A DNA stretch of 55,212 nucleotides from Brevibacterium sp. GTDB lineage: Bacteria > Actinomycetota > Actinomycetes > Actinomycetales > Brevibacteriaceae. The notes under the pieces were generated by a model. That model saw only the letters and a program-made list of their open reading frames with translations, was not told where the DNA came from and searched no databases. The stretch spans positions 1-55,212 of the forward strand of contig NZ_JALAHB010000076.1 in assembly GCF_022712115.1 (NCBI RefSeq), given 5' to 3'. This document shows, piece after piece, positions 1 to 7,236 of this stretch. The translations under genes and the position numbers were made by a program. Within the stretch, counting starts at the first letter, position 1. The number at the start of each line of letters is the position of its first letter.

Positions 1-628
1 CAAGACGATCGAGCCGAGCGTGCTGGAGAACGTGCAGAAGGCCAAGACGCTCCTGGAGGACGGCACGACGCTCTTCCACGGTGCGGCGGGTGCGGGAATC
101 GACGTCTCCGAGCTGCGGGAGCTGCAGCTGATGACGGCCAAGCCGTTCATCTACGTGTTCAACACGGACGAGGACGGGCTGGCGGACGAGGCCATGCAGC
201 AGGAGCTGCGCGAGCTCGTGGCGCCGGCGGAGGCGATCTTCCTGGATGCCAAGTTCGAGTCCGAGCTGATCGAGCTCGATGAGGCCGAGGCCAAGGAGAT
301 GCTCGAGTCGACGGGCCAGGACGAGTCCGGCATGGACAAGCTGGCGCGCGTGGGCTTCAAGACGCTCGGGCTGCAGACGTATCTGACGGCGGGTCCCAAG
401 GAGTCGCGGGCCTGGACGATCCCGCAGGGCGCGACCGCACCGCAGGCCGCAGGCGTCATCCACACCGACTTTGAGCGCGGCTTCATCAAGGCGGAGATCG
501 TGAGCTTCGACGACCTCGTGGCCGCTGGATCGATGGCCGATGCCAAAGCTGCGGGCAAGGTGCGCATGGAGGGCAAGGACTACGTCATGCGGGACGGGGA
601 CGTGGTGGAGTTCCGCTTCAATGTGTGA
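1..628 (+). CDS. ychF: Redox-regulated ATPase/GTPase YchF, C-terminal part (5' end outside window)
   Basis: This is the C-terminal ~209 residues of YchF (OLA1), a ribosome-associated Obg-family nucleotidase. The reading frame is already open at position 2, so the G domain lies upstream of the window. The visible part holds the end of the helical insertion and then a TGS domain over the last ~85 residues. The TGS domain is recognisable from LQTYLTAGPKESRAWTI, GATAPQAAGVIHTDFERGFIKAEI and the terminal GDVVEFRFNV, which is typical of the family. Known biology: the family binds ATP better than GTP and acts in translation and stress responses. The last 27 bp are the founder of the repeat family that punctuates the next 19 kb, so this gene end is the probable insertion target. 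Identification is very secure. Confidence 0.97.
   Translation, partial: KTIEPSVLENVQKAKTLLEDGTTLFHGAAGAGIDVSELRELQLMTAKPFIYVFNTDEDGLADEAMQQELRELVAPAEAIFLDAKFESELIELDEAEAKEMLESTGQDESGMDKLARVGFKTLGLQTYLTAGPKESRAWTIPQGATAPQAAGVIHTDFERGFIKAEIVSFDDLVAAGSMADAKAAGKVRMEGKDYVMRDGDVVEFRFNV
602..628 (+). repeat. yR0: ychF 3' end, founder of the repeat family
   Basis: These bases encode VVEFRFNV-stop. The core GGTGGAGTTCCGCTTCAA is found in identical or related form at nine downstream places. The non-ychF left arm present in most other copies is absent here, because the upstream bases are ychF coding sequence. I infer that this is the occupied chromosomal attachment site. Confidence 0.85.
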
Positions 629-651
629 CGTGAGCTGATCCTGCACTGTGG

Positions 652-684
652 GCCCCGTCGATCCTCGTGATCGGCGGGGCTTTC
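652..684 (+). terminator. Intrinsic terminator after ychF
   Basis: GCCCCG-T-CGATC pairs with GATCG-G-CGGGGC across a CTCGT loop, and TTTC follows. It lies 24 bp past the ychF stop and beyond yR0. If the cassette model is right, it belongs to the first cassette. Confidence 0.75.
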
Positions 685-790
685 GCTGTCCAGTGCGCTC
701 GGTGTGGTCGTGAACCCGACAGAATCGGACCGGAACGATCGGGCGGGCGTCATGTCATCGGGATGAGAGTGGATGGCGAAGGGAGCAACC

Positions 791-1657
791 ATGATCGAGA
801 TCCTCAATCGGCTGGTCGATGAGATCGAGCGCCGCATCGACGAGGACATCGACGTCGATGCGCTCGCTGAGTCGATGGGCACGACGGGTTATCACGCCAG
901 ACGAATGTTCTCGTCGCTGGCGGGCATGCCCATTTCCGAGTACGTGCGCCGACGGCGGATGACTGTCGCGGCGGCGGACGTGGTCGGTGGGGAGGATCTG
1001 CTGACGATCGCGGTGCGGTATGGGTATGGATCCGTCGAAGCCTTCGGGCGTGCGTTCCGCTCCGTACACGGCGCAAGTCACGGAGACGTTCGTCGTGATG
1101 GTGGCCCCCTTCGTACTCAACCCACCCTCAGGTTCCGCCTGACTGTCGAAGGGAGCGTCCCCATGGATGCCCGAATCATCGAACGACCCGCTTTCCGCCT
1201 GATCGGTCACGCCGCGCGCGTGCCGCTGATCTACGAGGGCGTCAATCCGCACATCCAGCAGCACATCGCGTCGCTTCCGGCGGAAGAGCATCAGCGACTC
1301 AAGGCGATGAGCAGCACGGACCCCCGTGGGATCCTCGCGGTGAGCGCCGATGTCGAGCCCGACTATCAGGAGGGGAGCGAACTCACCTATCTCCACGGCG
1401 TCGCGGTCGAGCACGGCACCGAGACCCCGGCGGGCCTGGATGTGATCGACGTCGACGAGGGGGAGTGGGTCGTGTTCCGTACCTCGGGGCCGCACCCGGC
1501 CGCCCTGCAGGACGCCTACGCGGCGTCGGCGTCGGAATGGTTCCCGTCGAATCCGTGGCGGTTGCGTCCCGGCCCGTCGATCGTGTCGATTCTGGAGCAT
1601 GCCGACGACTTCCGCACGGCCGCGTGTGAGCTGTGGTTCCCGATCGAGCGGGCGTGA
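791..1657 (+). CDS. AraC-family regulator with GyrI-like effector domain
   Basis: The predicted protein has 288 residues. The N-terminal ~100 residues are an AraC/XylS double helix-turn-helix (DVDALAESMGTTGYHARRMFSSLAGMPISEYVRRRRM, then AVRYGYGSVEAFGRAFRSVHG). The remainder is a GyrI/SOUL-type small-molecule binding domain (MDARIIERPAFRLIGHAARV ... CELWFPIE). This is the Rob/SoxS-like layout with a C-terminal sensor. The ATG at 791 is preferred over one at 773 because GAAGGGAG lies just upstream of it. The gene is alone in the first cassette, between yR0 and yR1. The ligand and target genes cannot be told from the sequence. Confidence 0.85.
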   Translation: MIEILNRLVDEIERRIDEDIDVDALAESMGTTGYHARRMFSSLAGMPISEYVRRRRMTVAAADVVGGEDLLTIAVRYGYGSVEAFGRAFRSVHGASHGDVRRDGGPLRTQPTLRFRLTVEGSVPMDARIIERPAFRLIGHAARVPLIYEGVNPHIQQHIASLPAEEHQRLKAMSSTDPRGILAVSADVEPDYQEGSELTYLHGVAVEHGTETPAGLDVIDVDEGEWVVFRTSGPHPAALQDAYAASASEWFPSNPWRLRPGPSIVSILEHADDFRTAACELWFPIERA

Positions 1658-1710
1658 CCTGATCGGGCGCACGGGCGCAGACACGTGGCGGACGTCCGCC
1701 GTGAAGCCGT

Positions 1711-1759
1711 GAGGTCGGTCCGTGCCGGAACGCGGTGGAGTTCCGCTTCAATGTGTGAG
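1711..1759 (+). repeat. yR1: ychF-tail repeat
   Basis: The right half (1729-1758) reads NAVEFRFNV-stop in the ychF frame. It is identical to the ychF end over GGTGGAGTTCCGCTTCAATG and on through the stop codon. The left arm is GAGGTCGGTCCGTGCCGGAA. CGGAACGC pairs with GAGTTCCG with one mismatch. This is the best-preserved copy and lies nearest to ychF. Confidence 0.9.
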
Positions 1760-1794
1760 GCGATTGGCTGCCTATCGCGTTGACCAGCGGGGGT

Positions 1795-2379
1795 TCAGTC
1801 GTCCAAGAGTGGGTTGTATCTCATGCTCAGCCCTCGTTCGATCGCCGCGAGGCCTCCGGCGATGATGACGAGGAGGTTCTGCCAACCCGCGAGGCGGATC
1901 GCCGGGATCTCGAATACTGGGAGCCCGACGTACGACGTCAGCAGACCGACGAGGTTGATCAGCTGAGGAAGCTCGAGCAGAAGCACCCCCATGACGATGA
2001 GGGTGGCGACGATTCCGACTGCTCGACTGGTTGCGGGGTGCTGTCGGTCGAGGTTCGCTCGCCAAGCCTCGGCGGTGCCCGCAGCAGGGGTCAGCGGCTG
2101 GGTCTCCCGTGCCTTCGCCTCGCGGATGCGTACGTACTTCATCCCGAGCTTTGCGACAGCTGCCTCGATGTGCGCGCCGTCTTCGATGGCGAAGGAGGCC
2201 TTGCGTCGCGTTGTGTCGACGAGGCGACCGTCGCGGTACAGGGAGATGCGCTCATCGAGATCGAGGTACCCGGAGTCGACGACGTAGTGATGTCCGTTCC
2301 GGTGCACCTCGAATCTCCCCCGGATGAGGCCGGCTCCCCACCGGAGGGGCCTCAGCGTCGTTGATGATTGCGTGGTCAC
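1795..2379 (-). CDS. Membrane protein of unknown family, coupled to TetR
   Basis: The protein has 194 residues and I do not recognise its family. The N-terminal ~100 residues are soluble and beta-rich (YVVDSGYLDLDERISLYRDG). Two hydrophobic segments follow at ~117-148 and ~164-182, and the tail is short and polar (MRYNPLLDD). The GTG start overlaps the stop of the TetR gene by four bases (GTGA), so the two are translationally coupled. The TetR protein therefore probably controls this gene. A role in stress response or export is a guess with no direct support. Confidence 0.7.
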   Translation of the reverse strand: MTTQSSTTLRPLRWGAGLIRGRFEVHRNGHHYVVDSGYLDLDERISLYRDGRLVDTTRRKASFAIEDGAHIEAAVAKLGMKYVRIREAKARETQPLTPAAGTAEAWRANLDRQHPATSRAVGIVATLIVMGVLLLELPQLINLVGLLTSYVGLPVFEIPAIRLAGWQNLLVIIAGGLAAIERGLSMRYNPLLDD

Positions 2380-2972
2380 GATGCGACTCCTCGAAACATG
2401 TCGTCGATGGATGTCTGCAGCAGCGCGAGCGCCCGATCGGGCGAGGACTGGCCGAGGAGAACCTGCCCGCTGAGCCCTTCGGCCGTAGCAAGGAGTCCCT
2501 GAAGAGTGCCTTCGGTGTTGTTCGAGTCGAGGCGGATCCTGCTGGATTCCAGGAGGCGTTCGAGGAAGGCGAGAAGTTCGGCGTGCCCCTCGCGGATCCT
2601 CGTCGCCAGGATGTCCTCCGTGAGCGCCAGCGACTCGAACTGCGCCACCACCCGCAGTCGTCGCATCGCTGTGTCATCGGTGGGAATCATCGCGCGCAGG
2701 ACGGCGGTCAACACCTGTTCCGGCGCGGCGGCTTCCCCGACGGCCGTGGCCACCTCTGCGGCAACGGCGTGCTGTACCGAGTCGAAGGCCGCGAGCATCA
2801 GAGCAGTGCGGTCGGGGAAGTAGTGCTGAACCCGGCCGGGCGAGACCCCAGCAGCGGCAGCAACTCGTCGCACCGTCAACGCGCCGGCACCTTCCTCCGC
2901 CACCAGTACGCACGCTGCGGCAGCGATAGTGTCGCGCACTGTCTCGTGGTCCCGCCCCACACCTCGGCTCAC
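2376..2972 (-). CDS. TetR-family transcriptional regulator
   Basis: The protein has about 199 residues. The N-terminal HTH is typical (TVRRVAAAAGVSPGRVQHYFPDRTALM) and is followed by a helical ligand domain of the BetI-like type. The GTG at 2972 is preferred over the GTG at 2978, because the latter lies inside the AGGAGGTG ribosome binding site. The gene is first in a two-gene minus-strand operon with the membrane protein. A 16-bp palindrome 15 bp upstream of the start is the likely autoregulatory operator. The cassette ends at yR2. Confidence 0.85.
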   Translation of the reverse strand: MSRGVGRDHETVRDTIAAAACVLVAEEGAGALTVRRVAAAAGVSPGRVQHYFPDRTALMLAAFDSVQHAVAAEVATAVGEAAAPEQVLTAVLRAMIPTDDTAMRRLRVVAQFESLALTEDILATRIREGHAELLAFLERLLESSRIRLDSNNTEGTLQGLLATAEGLSGQVLLGQSSPDRALALLQTSIDDMFRGVAS

Positions 2973-2986
2973 TGGCACCTCCTAAT

Positions 2987-3002
2987 CGATACGAGTGTAT
3001 CG
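2987..3002. promoter_or_regulatory. Candidate TetR operator
   Basis: CGATAC-GAGT-GTATCG is a perfect 6+6 palindrome just upstream of the TetR start, where TetR-family proteins usually bind to repress their own operon. Binding by this particular protein is inferred. Confidence 0.6.
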
Positions 3003-3022
3003 GATTGCGAGGCAGGTGTGCC

Positions 3023-3071
3023 AGATGTTCGTCCGTACCGGAACTCGGTGGAGTTCCGGTTCAACGTCTGA
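3023..3071 (+). repeat. yR2: ychF-tail repeat
   Basis: The right half (3045-3071) reads SVEFRFNV-stop. The inner arms form the perfect inverted repeat CGGAACTC-GGTG-GAGTTCCG. The outer arms AGATGTT and AACGTCT pair in six of seven positions. Confidence 0.9.
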
Positions 3072-3074
3072 AGG

Positions 3075-3908
3075 TTAGCTTCCGCGGGGACGCCAGCGCC
3101 CGAACCCGCCCTCGGTATTGATGATCTGGCCTGTGAGCCACGATGCCTCGTCGGTTACGAGCCACGCGATAAGGCGCGCAGGGTCGTCCGGTTGTCCGTA
3201 TCGCCCGAACGGGAACATGGGCTTCACGAACTGCTACATGTCGTCGGTGAGATACCCGGTGTCGACGGGGCCTGGATTGATGGTGTTCACCCGAATGTCG
3301 TCGTCGGCGAGTTGATCGGCGATCGTCGTCGTCACTCCGGCAATCGCGGCCTTGGCTGCTGCATATGCGACCTCGCCGGGCATCGGGCCGAGGTCCTGTC
3401 CCGATGTGAGGAAGACGATTGACGCCGGCGTCCCCGGGACGTGATGTGTAGCGAAGGACTGGGCGAGCAGAATCGAAGCGCGTGCGTCGACTGCCCAGTG
3501 TTGGTCGAGATCTGCGGCACTCAACTCACCGATGGGGCCGTCGGATCCTGATAGCGCTTGATTGCAGACCAATGCATCGACATGGCCGAACTCGCTCACG
3601 GCTGCGTCGATCACCTGCTCGGCGGCGTTTGGCTCGGTCAGATCGGCGTGGAAGTCAGCAACTCGTGCATCGCCCACGGCGTGTGATCGAACGCCTTCGA
3701 GTACAGCGGTGATGTCGTCGCTGCCCCACTCCTGCTCGGCATCATGTGGGGAGAAGTGGTGACAAAACACGTTGGCTCCGTATGCGGCGAGTCTGCATGC
3801 GATGGCGTACCCGATTCCCGCGCGGCGGCTGACCCCGGTCACGACAGCGGACTTGCCCTTCAAGGGGAACGGGACGCGCGTCAAAGGATCCGTCGGTTCG
3901 AGGTTCAT
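3075..3908 (-). pseudogene. SDR oxidoreductase interrupted by an in-frame amber codon
   Basis: The reading frame is that of a classical short-chain dehydrogenase. It has an N-terminal Rossmann segment (GKSAVVTGVSRRAGIGYAIACRLA), the YAAAK catalytic Tyr/Lys pair and the NTINPGPVDTGY motif. After TDDM, at 3234-3236, the frame meets TAG. Beyond it the frame continues for ~53 codons with a proper SDR C-terminus (QFVKPMFPFGRYGQPDD ... WLTGQIINTEGGFGRWRPRG) to TAA at 3075. The neighbouring codon is CAG, so a single CAG-to-TAG change would explain it. The truncated product would lack the C-terminal substrate-loop and dimer region. The gene ends 3 bp from yR2 and is alone in its cassette. Confidence 0.85.
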
Positions 3909-3970
3909 GATCTCCAGTGAAACAGAATGCCCGGTCGCATTCGACGGTTCTGCGCGGCTGTCAGCTGTGC

Positions 3971-4026
3971 AGAGGTTGCTCCGTGCCGGAACTCGGTGGA
4001 GTTTAGATTTTCAAATTAACCTCTGA
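3971..4026 (+). repeat. yR3: ychF-tail repeat, long variant
   Basis: In the ychF frame, 3993-4019 reads SVEFRFSN-stop. It uses TTT AGA TTT for FRF where ychF has TTC CGC TTC, so the differences are synonymous. The outer arms AGAGGTT and AACCTCT are perfectly complementary. It is 7 nt longer than yR2 on the right side, like yR5. It supplies the last residues and stop of the MerR gene. Confidence 0.9.
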
Positions 4027-4810
4027 GGTCATCCGCAGGAGAAGGCTTTAGTCCTCGCACGTGAAGTCGCAACGCGTTTGCAGCGAAACTTGCGGCCTCC
4101 GGGGTTCCGAAGGCGACATGGAAGTCGGGGTTCGTTTCGTACTGGTCTGCGAGACCACGGATCATGTCGACGGACTTCGCCGTGTCGCCTGCATGGGTAG
4201 GAGTTCCCGGAATCTCCTTGAACCACTCCACGTGAACGGCCGCGTGCTCCTGCGCTATCGCGGAGTCCAGTTCATGTCCTTCCTGCTGGATCACACGCCA
4301 CCGGGTGAGTAGGGCGTCGGCTCTGACTTTCCATGCCTTTTGCTGCTGGACCGGTTTCCCGTGCCACCACTGATTCGATGCGTCGAATGCGTCGCGGCCC
4401 CAGCGCTCGACGACCTCAACCTCATATCGGTCGTTGAATCCCTCGAGCATGACATCCATGCGAGGTTCGCGGCCCTGGCGACGCATGGACAAGGTGTGCT
4501 CCACCGCGTTGATGCGTCGATTCAGAGAGACGCGTTCCCTAGCGAGATGCTCCAAGTGCCCGGTGAGCGCTTGGACTTCCACCTCAGGAGTTGTGGGCAC
4601 ATCAAGTACGTCCGCGATGTCGGCCAGCGGCATGCCCGTTTCTCGCAACAGCAGGATTCGCTGCAGGCGGGAGACTGCGTCGGGCCCGTAGTACCGGTAA
4701 CCGTTGGACCCGACGCGGTCTGGCTCGAGCAGCCCAATCTGGTGGTAGTGACGCAGCGTTCGCCCGCTGATGCCCGCACGTTCTGCGAGCTCGTGCACGG
4801 TCCACTCCAC
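4016..4810 (-). CDS. MerR-family regulator with TipAS-type effector domain
   Basis: The protein has 264 residues from a GTG at 4810, which is preceded by GGAGG. An ATG at 4843 that overlaps the upstream stop is the alternative. Residues 1-70 are a MerR winged HTH (WTVHELAERAGISGRTLRHYHQIGLLEPDRVGSNGYRYY). A coiled-coil dimerisation helix follows, and then a TipAS-like domain (WWHGKPVQQQKAWKVRADALLTRW) of the kind that binds thiopeptide-like drugs in TipAL. It is second in a two-gene operon after the DUF2268 gene. Its natural target is probably the 19-bp-spacer promoter in front of that gene. Its last codons and stop come from yR3. Confidence 0.87.
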   Translation of the reverse strand: MEWTVHELAERAGISGRTLRHYHQIGLLEPDRVGSNGYRYYGPDAVSRLQRILLLRETGMPLADIADVLDVPTTPEVEVQALTGHLEHLARERVSLNRRINAVEHTLSMRRQGREPRMDVMLEGFNDRYEVEVVERWGRDAFDASNQWWHGKPVQQQKAWKVRADALLTRWRVIQQEGHELDSAIAQEHAAVHVEWFKEIPGTPTHAGDTAKSVDMIRGLADQYETNPDFHVAFGTPEAASFAANALRLHVRGLKPSPADDLRG

Positions 4811-4839
4811 GGACTGCCTCCAGCTGGTTGACGTCGTTC

Positions 4840-5748
4840 TCATTCTTCCCGATTGAGGCGCAAGCCCAGTTGAGGCGCGGCGACACGCAGAACCTCGTCC
4901 ACAGGCACGGCAATGCTCTGTGCCGCGGTGGCTCCTGTGGCATCGAGGTAGGCGCGAACTAGTCGTATGCCGGCTGCGTAGCCAGCACCCGTGGGCAGAC
5001 CAACTGGCTCTGCGCCGAGGAGGCGCGCGCTCGCGTCACCATGCACCCACGCCGTGAAGTTCTGCATGCCTGTGACGTGCAGCCCGCTTGCGACCTTCGC
5101 AAGGACTTCGGCATCGTTGTGGGTGCTTTCACTGACGAAATGCGTGTACCCGCGGTCGCCGAACAGCTCCGCAGCGAACACGTCCGCAAGCCCTTCCGAG
5201 ATTACCTGCTCGCCGACGGTGACCGTCATCGGGTCCCATACGACTCCGCCCGGCGAGTACCGCACATTGTGGTGCAGTTCATGAACGGCAATCGCTTCGA
5301 GTCGCTCCAGAACCTGGGGCGTGGGCCAGACGGTGATGGTGATGTAGCCGCTGATTCCACCGAATGCGGACAGCCCCTGGATCTCGTCGACGAAGTGCTT
5401 GTTGTCGGGATCGCCTAACACGAGGAGCACCTGCAGATCGGGCACCTCGATGCCCGGGGCAGCTGCCCGGAGTGCCGCGGCTCCGGACTCGAGCGCCGTA
5501 GTGATGCGGTTCCAGGCGTCTGCCTCGACGAGACGCTCGAGGGCCCCCTGGATCGGTTCGGTTGCGCCCTCCCAGTCGAAGCCGAAGTTCTGTCGGTGCA
5601 CGGTGGCCATGTCGATCCCTCCCGGGATGAAGTGGTACATCCCAGCCAGGGGAGACCACATCTCACGGACCAGATCGGCGCGGTCATCGGGTGTCGCTGC
5701 GAGCACTCGGCGCATGCTCGACGCGCTGTCAATCACTGAAATAGTCAT
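4840..5748 (-). CDS. DUF2268-type putative zinc-dependent protease
   Basis: The protein has 302 residues. The centre holds AIAVHELHHNVRY, an HExxH zinc-binding signature, and ISEGLADVFAAELFG follows about 35 residues later with a candidate third ligand (Glu). This is the DUF2268 (YjaZ-like) layout. No signal peptide is visible, so the protein is probably cytoplasmic. It is the first gene of the operon, and its stop overlaps the possible upstream start of the MerR gene (ATGA). In actinobacteria DUF2268 genes are often found next to MerR/TipAS regulators. The substrate is unknown. Confidence 0.82.
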   Translation of the reverse strand: MTISVIDSASSMRRVLAATPDDRADLVREMWSPLAGMYHFIPGGIDMATVHRQNFGFDWEGATEPIQGALERLVEADAWNRITTALESGAAALRAAAPGIEVPDLQVLLVLGDPDNKHFVDEIQGLSAFGGISGYITITVWPTPQVLERLEAIAVHELHHNVRYSPGGVVWDPMTVTVGEQVISEGLADVFAAELFGDRGYTHFVSESTHNDAEVLAKVASGLHVTGMQNFTAWVHGDASARLLGAEPVGLPTGAGYAAGIRLVRAYLDATGATAAQSIAVPVDEVLRVAAPQLGLRLNREE

Positions 5749-5756
5749 AGCAAGAG

Positions 5757-5787
5757 ACGGTAAACCTTGCCGTTACGACAAGGTCAA
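5757..5787 (-). promoter_or_regulatory. MerR-type promoter with 19-bp spacer, leaderless
   Basis: On the minus strand, TTGACC (-35, 5782-5787) and TACCGT (-10, 5757-5762) are separated by exactly 19 bp. The spacer is spanned by the dyad ACCTTG-N9-CAAGGT (5764-5784). An over-long spacer with a central dyad is the hallmark of MerR-activated promoters. The -10 ends 8 bp before the ATG at 5748, so the transcript would be leaderless. Confidence 0.85.
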
Positions 5788-5811
5788 ACCCGGGGAGTAG
5801 CTAACTTCTCC

Positions 5812-5860
5812 AGAGGTTGGTATCTGCGGCGACGTGGTGGAATTCCGGTTTAACGTCTAG
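5812..5860 (+). repeat. yR4: ychF-tail repeat with longest ychF coding match
   Basis: Positions 5831-5860 read DVVEFRFNV-stop. Compared with ychF, every amino acid is kept while five codons differ only at the third base and the stop is TAG instead of TGA. The left arm CAGAGGTTGGT is shared with yR3, yR5 and yR6. Confidence 0.9.
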
Positions 5861-5893
5861 CGTTAATGACGGTCCGCGTTATATGCTCGTCTC

Positions 5894-6175
5894 GTGATCA
5901 GATCGTTCGGCAGCAAGGACACCGAGCGCATCTGGCATGAGCAGTACGTCAAGCGCGTCGACCGGACGGTGCAGCGCGCGACCTTGCGGAAGCTCGAGCT
6001 GATCCATGCGGCGAAGGATGTCGAAGACCTCCGGGTTCCGCCAGGCAACCGCCTGGAGCGTCTGGTCGGCGACCGTCGCGGACAGCACAGCATCCGCGTG
6101 AACGCGCAATGGCGTCTCTGCTTCGTCTGGAGAGAGGGAGGTGCGGAAGATGTCGAACTCGTCGACTACCACTGA
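5894..6175 (+). CDS. higB: HigB/RelE-type toxin
   Basis: The protein has 93 residues with the HigB-like killer signature (MIRSFGSKDTERIWHEQYVKR, then LERLVGDRRGQHSIRVNAQWRLCFVW). Known members are ribosome-dependent mRNA interferases. The gene precedes its antitoxin, which is the HigBA order, and overlaps it. The GTG start lies 8 bp after a TATATG -10-like box, so translation is probably leaderless from a promoter just inside the cassette, downstream of yR4. Toxin-antitoxin pairs are frequent stabilisers of cassette arrays. Confidence 0.9.
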   Translation: MIRSFGSKDTERIWHEQYVKRVDRTVQRATLRKLELIHAAKDVEDLRVPPGNRLERLVGDRRGQHSIRVNAQWRLCFVWREGGAEDVELVDYH

Positions 6176-6470
6176 GACCGACCTGATCGAGCCCATCCAC
6201 CCAGGGGAGATCCTCATGGAGGACTTCATCGAGGGATTCGGGATCACGCAGAACAAACTGGCGGTGTCGATCGGCGTCCCGCCGCGGCGGATCAATGAGA
6301 TCGTGCACGGCAAGCGGGGGATCACCGCTGATACGGCGATCCGACTGGCGCGCTACTTCGGCACGTCAGAGGAGTTCTGGATGAACCTGCAGTCGAACTA
6401 CGAGCTGCGGCTCGAGCGTCGGGCGCTGCGCGATCAGATCGACGCGATCGCGCCTTTGCAGTCGGCCTGA
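6150..6470 (+). CDS. higA: HigA antitoxin (XRE-family HTH)
   Basis: The protein has 106 residues. IEPIHPGEILMEDFIEGFGITQNKLAVSIGVPPRRINEIVHGKRGITADTAIRLARYFGTSEEFWMNLQ is the standard HigA/VapI profile with a lambda-repressor-like HTH. The ATG at 6150 is chosen because GGGAGG lies about 10 bp upstream; a GTG at 6141 is less well placed. It overlaps higB by 26 bp, so the two are translationally coupled. HigA normally neutralises HigB and represses the operon. Confidence 0.92.
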   Translation: MSNSSTTTETDLIEPIHPGEILMEDFIEGFGITQNKLAVSIGVPPRRINEIVHGKRGITADTAIRLARYFGTSEEFWMNLQSNYELRLERRALRDQIDAIAPLQSA

Positions 6471-6493
6471 CGGGGTGTGGGCATATCGGAGCG

Positions 6494-6955
6494 GTGAATG
6501 GCATCGAGCTTCGGAAAGCACAGTCGGACGAAGCGGAAGAGGTCTCAGCCGTCGCGTTGCGTTCGAAGGGCTACTGGGGCTGCTCGGACGCGTTCTTGGC
6601 GGCGTGTCGTGCGGAGCTCACTTTCACGCCGGAGCAATGCAGGTCAGGTGCGCTGATCGTCGCAGAGTCGGACAGGTGCATCGTTGGCTTCTACCTCCTC
6701 GATGGCTCACCTCCTGAGGGCGAGCTCGCAGCGCTGTTCGTAGATCCTGTGTGGATCGGCGCGGGTGTGGGAGGTGCGCTCCTGCGCCACGCGCTGACGA
6801 AAGCCGCTGAGCTGGGGTTTCGATGCCTCGTTCTCGACGCGGATCCGGGCGCGGAGAGCTTCTATGCGAAATACGGAGCAGAGACGATCGGCAGCGTCGC
6901 AAGCGGGTCGATCCCGGGGCGGCAGATCCCGCAGATGCGGTTCGACCTGACGTGA
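6494..6955 (+). CDS. GNAT-family N-acetyltransferase
   Basis: The protein has 153 residues from a GTG start with GGAG upstream. The acetyl-CoA binding motif A is seen as LAALFVDPVWIGAGVGGALLRHAL. The C-terminal FYAKYGAETIGSVASGSIPGRQIPQM is a common GNAT ending. It lies 23 bp after higA on the same strand, so it may be read from the same promoter. It ends 6 bp before yR5 and closes the cassette. The substrate is unknown. Confidence 0.87.
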   Translation: MNGIELRKAQSDEAEEVSAVALRSKGYWGCSDAFLAACRAELTFTPEQCRSGALIVAESDRCIVGFYLLDGSPPEGELAALFVDPVWIGAGVGGALLRHALTKAAELGFRCLVLDADPGAESFYAKYGAETIGSVASGSIPGRQIPQMRFDLT

Positions 6956-6961
6956 AAGTCG

Positions 6962-7016
6962 AGAGGTTGGTCTGTGCCGGAACTCGGTGGAGTTCCGCTT
7001 TTCAAACTAACGTCTG
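6962..7016 (+). repeat. yR5: ychF-tail repeat, long variant
   Basis: Positions 6984-7010 read SVEFRFSN-stop, the same variant ending as yR3 but with TTC CGC TTT codons. The inner arms CGGAACTC-GGTG-GAGTTCCG are perfect. The outer arms AGAGGTT and AACGTCT match in six of seven positions. Confidence 0.9.
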
Positions 7017-7236
7017 GTGAGGTCTGACGGGCAACGGCTGCACATCGCCACACTCCACGTCCCCGTCGATTGGGACGTCGAGCCGTCCGAGCGCATCTAC
7101 GACGGCCTAGTGTTGAGTTAGGCACTCTGTACGCGCGGCGCGAATCCTGCCCGCTGGCACGGCGTTGGTTTGATCGAAGAAGGTCTCTTGTCTACCTCCT
7201 GAACCGCTGTGCCTCTCCGAAGCTCGTGGCACTCGC
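7017..7236. other. Cassette start without a clear gene
   Basis: This 220-bp stretch lies between yR5 and the convergent end of the TetR gene. A short plus-strand frame (GQRLHIATLHVPVDWDVEPSERIYDGLVLS, about 7030-7122) looks protein-like and could be the remnant of a lost gene. It has no start or ribosome binding site that I can support. Confidence 0.3.

Noticed and set aside
2361..3071. Plus-strand frame ending in YRNSVEFRFNV as a protein gene
   Set aside because: It lies antisense to the TetR/membrane-protein operon and only ends like YchF because it runs into yR2.
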